Source: Phialocephala subalpina
Lineage: Eukaryota; Ascomycota; Leotiomycetes; Helotiales; Mollisiaceae
NCBI GenBank assembly: GCA_900073065.1
Contig: FJOG01000094.1
Location: 9,394-63,616, forward strand
Direction of reading: 5' to 3'
DNA: 54,223 nucleotides
In this document: in pieces, positions 49,721 to 54,223 of the stretch
How the letters are laid out: every line of letters begins with the position of its first letter
Position numbering within the stretch: position 1 is the first letter of the stretch
Notes under the pieces: model-generated
The model's input: only the letters and a program-made list of their open reading frames with translations
Database searches by the model: none
What the model was told of the DNA's origin: nothing
Translations under genes and position numbers: made by a program

Positions 49721-50799
49721 ATTTGCGGGAAAAAACGATAAAAACGAGATTATTATTATAGATTTTTTTTCCGATCTTAAAAAGCTAATTATTTATTAGC
49801 GCATTTCTCCCTTCGTAGCCTTTAAAACGATTAACCTTATCTCGATCCTTATCCTTACCTAATCTTATACCCGACTTCAAACAAAAACGCTTTACGATTA
49901 AAAATTAATTTATAATTGAAAACTCGATTTTACTTCCAGTGATTTTATCTCTAACTTTATTATCACTTTAAATTTTTAACTCTTTTAATCATTTAATTAT
50001 AAACCCGATAATAACGAATTAATTTTCTTTTTTTCGATAATTATATATATTAAATTTACTCGCAAACTACGATTTATCGCTTAATCCCATTTAAATCAAA
50101 ACTTTACTCTTTTTTTAACTTTACTTTTGGTTTATTATTATTGATTTTCCCTACTTTCTAATTACGCGATTATCTTATCGTTAATTAAATTCTTTTATCG
50201 AACTCGATAAAAATACTTTTTAATCGAACGAACTTTTATATCGAAATACCTTTTTTAATTAAGCGATTAGAAATAAAATATTCTAAAAATTAAAGTATAA
50301 TTTAAATTTCGAAGGAAAAAAGAAAAAAACGATAAAGATATTTATAATATTACTTTAATTCGCCGATAATTATTAAATAGGTTTTATTCTTCTTTTATAA
50401 ATACGCTATTCGAGAATATTTCCCCGGATGAACTAATTAACGATTTTACCCTAAAAATATCCGATTCTAAAAAAAACCCCGAGATTACTAATTATTATAT
50501 TTATTACTCGGAACTCTAAGAAAATACTCCTTTTATTGAAATCGAAATCGAAAACTAACTCGAGTTCTCCTCGATCCCTAATAATTATATTCTGCTTTAT
50601 TTCTAATAAGATAATAATTCTTCGGACTCTCTTAATCTTTATTTCTTCTTTAATTACTTCTCTTTTTACGATAAAATCTCCTTTTTTACTTTTTTGGGCG
50701 TTATTAACTCGATTAAACTTTTTAAGCCTCGAAACTTTTAAAAAGCTATAAAATCACTTTAATAAAGTATTAAAAGGCAATTATTCAAAAAGAGTATAA

Positions 50800-52240
50800 A
50801 TCTTTAATTAAGAATAAAACTTAAATTATTATAAATATTTTTATCAATCGAAAGTTTTTTACTAAGAAATAAATCTTTAAAATTAAAAGGGGGGCTAATA
50901 AAAAAAATCTTATAATATAAAGTACGATAAGTAATTCGTAGTTTTAAATAAAAGTACGGTTTTAATTTCAATAAGATTTTTACTTTTATAATCAAACTAA
51001 TAAATTACAAAACCATTTTTATTCTCGTTATTACTTATAATTAAAACATCGAGCAAATAAATATCAAAACTACGTTCTTTTATAATAAAATCAAAGAAAA
51101 GATTTATATTAACTTTCTTATCGATTATAATGTTTCTAATTCTACTCGATCTAATAAAGCATTTTATAGTCTCAAATAATCTCCTCGAATTTAATATAAT
51201 ACTTTGGCCTTCTATTTAATCAAACTTAACTTCCAACTATTAAATATAAACTCATTAATTTTCGTTCGAAAAAAAATAATTATTACTATTTATATCGACG
51301 ACCTTTTTATCGCCAAAGAATTTATATTTAATATTAATAACTTTAAACCCCATTTTAACTACTACTTTTAAATATTTAATTTTAATATATATTACTTTTA
51401 CTTTAATATAAAAATTACTCGAGACCACTAAAATCGCACTTTTTATATCTCTTAAGATGTTTACTTTCGAAAAATTCTTAAAGATTACTCGATATCTAAT
51501 TATACTCCGATTTAAACCCCAATAAAAACTTCTAATCGCTTTATCCCTATTAACGCCCATTACTAAATAACTATTAACTTACAACGAGAATACTAATCCG
51601 CAGTAAACTCTCTAATATATACTATACTTAGCACTCGATTTAATTTAATATATATAGTTTCGATAATTAATCAATTCGCCTTTGATTTTCTTTTAATTTA
51701 TATATCCGCCGTAAAACGGATTTTCCGGTATTTTAAGTTTACTCCCGAGATAAACCTTATTTTTTGAGGCTCGATTTAACCGTTAATTAATTACATGGAC
51801 TCAAATTAAGTAAAAGATTTAAATACTCGTTAATCGACTTTTAATTACGTTTTTAATATCGATTCCGCGGTTATTTCTTGATCGTTTAAACGCTAACTTA
51901 CGATTTCCCTTTCTTCGTACAAAACTAAATATATCGATTAAACCAACGCTATTAAAGAGACTATATAACTATAATAATTCCTTAAGCAAATTCATCCCGA
52001 TTAAAACCCTAATCTTAACGCGATTATTATTTATAGAAATAATCAAAAAGCTATTACACTAATTAAAAACCCGCAATTCTACGGCCATTCGAAGTATATT
52101 AATATCTAATACTACTTTATAAGGGAAAAAATTGCCGAGAACTATATATAATTAAAATATATCCCGATTATAGAATAAATTACGAATAAACTAATTAAAG
52201 TATTATACCGAGATAATTCCAAGTATTTAAAAAGGCTATA
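50800..52240 (+). pseudogene. Copia reverse transcriptase and RNase H, decayed
   Basis: A nearly continuous plus-strand frame shows IKNKTW near 50.81 kb, LKLKGG near 50.88 kb, a KAFYSLKQSPR-like block near 51.16 kb and IYIDDLFIA near 51.29 kb, the catalytic YxDD box. It then shows the RNase H region with an Ile-Ser-Trp-Ser block near 51.87 kb and the C-terminal KYINI and LKYIPI blocks. Stops are TAA or TAG at Gln- or Trp-type sites. The order and motif set identify Ty1/copia. Confidence 0.85.
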
Positions 52241-52635
52241 AAAATAAAATAATAAAATATCTTTATCCAAAAGGAAATTAAATTTCGATTATTATTTTTA
52301 CTTTATTTTTATCCTTTTAATTGATTTTTTACCGATTAATAAATATTATATTTAATTACTTATAGTTCTTTTTCTTTTATTATAGAAATCATTTGAACCG
52401 TTATTATATTTTCCCTTCTTATTTCCATTTCGATAAAAAGCCTCGAGTCGAACTTATTTTTCTTCGACCGTTATTCTTTTACAAACTTTTTTCCCCACCG
52501 AGTTTTAATTATAATTTATCGAAAGTATACTTTAATTCTAAGTATATAGGAATTAGTATATTTTCTTCTGTATTTAATCTATTGGAGCTTTCGTTAAAAT
52601 AAAAGTATTAAAATAAAGTTTAACTTTATTTCCTA

Positions 52636-52765
52636 AAGTTGGAATCACGTGGCCTTAAGCCACGTGCCTTTTAGCCTCCTGTATTATGCAAGTGCATATA
52701 AAGGAGCTCCACTCCCTTCCTTAGAAAATACATACAATGAATATTCTATTATACTTTCTAATAAA
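52636..52765 (+). repeat. LTR-like segment with promoter elements
   Basis: A short stretch of mixed composition follows the RNase H remnant. It begins about GTTGGAATCACGTGG, contains CATATAAAGG at 52695-52704 as a TATA box, and shifts back to AT-rich near 52.74 kb. Position after RNase H and the presence of a TATA box fit a copia 3' LTR. The exact ends are not fixed. Confidence 0.55.
52646..52666. promoter_or_regulatory. Palindromic pair of CACGTG boxes
   Basis: CACGTGGC at 52646-52653 and GCCACGTG at 52659-52666 form a perfect 8-bp inverted repeat with a CTTAA centre. CACGTG is the core E-box bound by bHLH factors in fungi. It lies about 30 bases upstream of the TATA-like sequence and is probably part of the LTR promoter. 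Confidence 0.5.
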
Positions 52766-54223
52766 AATCGCAAATAATTTATTAAGTTTTATATTATAGA
52801 ATTTCTTTTATAATATTACGTTTAATTTTAAATATTTATTTCCTAATAAATAATTTATAATCGCTCGAATATTTTATTTTCGTTTATATATTATTCTTTA
52901 TTAAAAAAATATATTTATTTCTTATTATAGTTTTTTATTATTTTTATTATAAATAATTTATAATTTATTCGAGTATTTAAAATTCGAAAAGTTTATTTAA
53001 ATCCATATAATCGAGAGAAAAAAAATAGAGAATATTTATCGTAAAATATAAAATAAAACGAGAAAAAAAAGAGATTATAAACGTTAATAGTAAATTTAAT
53101 ATAAATAAAAGCTAAAAAATTAAAAGAATCGAAAATTTATTGAAAATATAAATAATCGATATTAAAACTTAAATTATTTTCTATAAAAAAAATTTATTAT
53201 CGCAAATAAAAATATTACAAATATTATTATTTTCTTTCGAATTTATTAATTATATTAAAAACTAAATAATATTTTTCTTTAATTAAATTCGAAGAATTTA
53301 ATAATTAATCGAAAAAAAAAAAGAAATTAAAAGCTAATTTTTCGCTTATTAAAAAAGTATAACGTAAAGAATATTAAAATTAATATCGTTTTTAAAATTC
53401 GAATTAAAAATAAAATTCTAAAAATATTTATATTTAATAATTCGATTAAATAAAAAAAATTCTTTTTAATAAGTTATCTAATTAAAAAACGTTATTATCG
53501 AAATTACTAAAAGATTTTAAGCGTTAAAAAATAAAACGGTATTATAAGCAATAAAATAATTTAGCGATTATTAATCGAAAATCTCGAAATATTAAAAATC
53601 GCTAATTTTAAATTATCAAACGAGCGATTAATACTTTTAAAAAAGTAAAAAATTATTATAAAACAAAGAAATAAACTAATTTAAACGGATTTGATTTTAA
53701 ATAATTAAAAGTAAATAATAATAAAATAATTAACTTCGTATAATCGATAAATTAATTTTTAATTTTTAATTTTTTTTTTTAGAGTTTAAATTAAATAAAA
53801 GTATTAAGATCGATAAATAAAGTAAAATAATAAGCTTTAATATAAATTTCGACTTTAAAATAAAAATTAACAATTTAATCGAATTTATAAAATAATTTAT
53901 AAATAATCGAAATTCGTATTTATATTTATTTTTTAAAGTAAATTTATTTTAAAAAAAATACTCGATTTCTTTAATTATAATCTCTCGAATAATATAATTG
54001 TTTAATTTTAAGATTTTATATAAAAAGTTTTTTTATATTTAATTAAAATCTTTCGGATTATTTTATTTCGATTTTTTTTAACTTTTATTAAAATTATAAT
54101 AATAAATAATTAAATCGAAAAATTTAATATAATCGTAATTAAATTTTTATTATATTATATTTCGAATAATAATATATTAATTATAAAGTAATATAATCGA
54201 AAATAAAAATAATAAATACTTTT
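52766..54223. repeat. AT-rich, RIP-like sequence to the window end
   Basis: Extremely AT-rich with only CG-containing islands such as TCGA left. No frame, repeat pair or RNA gene can be read. It may be another decayed transposon cut by the window edge. Confidence 0.6.

Larger units (their letters stand above)
45781..52765 (+). mobile_element. RIP-degraded Ty1/copia retroelement, plus strand
   Basis: Plus-strand reading through stops gives integrase (about 49.1-49.72 kb), then reverse transcriptase and RNase H (about 50.8-52.24 kb), the copia order. An LTR-like segment follows at about 52.64-52.76 kb. The left end is uncertain: I take the sharp composition change at 45781 as a provisional limit and could not find a matching 5' LTR. 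The region 45.8-49.0 kb would hold gag and protease but is too decayed to read. It differs from the copia element at 16.8-22.8 kb in motif details (YIDDL against YVDDI). Confidence 0.75.

Noticed and set aside
1..54223. Secondary-metabolite cluster, CRISPR array, tRNA or rRNA genes
   Set aside because: No backbone enzyme, no spaced repeat array and no RNA gene structure was found on either strand.

Overview
The window looks like a chromosome segment of a filamentous ascomycete (Pezizomycotina). The visible signs are short introns of about 50-210 nt with GTANGT/CTAAY/YAG signals, secreted wall-associated proteins, a pogo/Fot1-type DNA transposon, Ty1/copia retroelements, and large AT-rich blocks in which CA and TG have largely become TA, the footprint of repeat-induced point mutation (RIP). 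No RNA gene and no CRISPR array is seen.

Layout. 1-190: AT-rich. 190-2636: a long single-exon coiled-coil ORF broken by about 35 TAA/TAG codons at former Gln positions. 2637-14811: a GC-normal segment with a possible small minus-strand ORF, an F-box gene (3838-5508, +), a GH55 beta-1,3-glucanase gene with a fused C-terminal domain (5691-10633, -, 11 exons) and a Ser/Thr-rich tandem-CFEM gene (11761-13395, +, 3 exons). 14812-24224: a secreted-protein gene of unknown family. One of its introns holds a pogo/Fot1 transposon (15797-23635), whose transposase gene is in turn split by a copia retrotransposon (16836-22834). 24720-43750: about 19 kb of AT-rich, heavily decayed repeats. 43750-45780: a GC-normal island with gene-like scraps. 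45781-54223: AT-rich, containing a decayed plus-strand copia element with integrase, reverse transcriptase and RNase H, plus an LTR-like piece near 52.64-52.76 kb.

Main theme. Every recognisable host gene here is open from end to end except for a few stop codons, and almost all of them are TAA/TAG where CAA/CAG would fit the frame; one is TGA where CGA would fit. The simplest reading is light RIP spreading into, or acting on a duplicated copy of, this gene segment. An alternative for the TAG sites only is mRNA A-to-I editing (UAG to UGG), known from sexual stages of some ascomycetes. The nested insertions give a relative history: gene, then pogo element in an intron, then copia element, then RIP, then possibly a 250-bp tandem duplication. 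I see no metabolic gene cluster; the genes share a secreted or cell-wall theme rather than a pathway.
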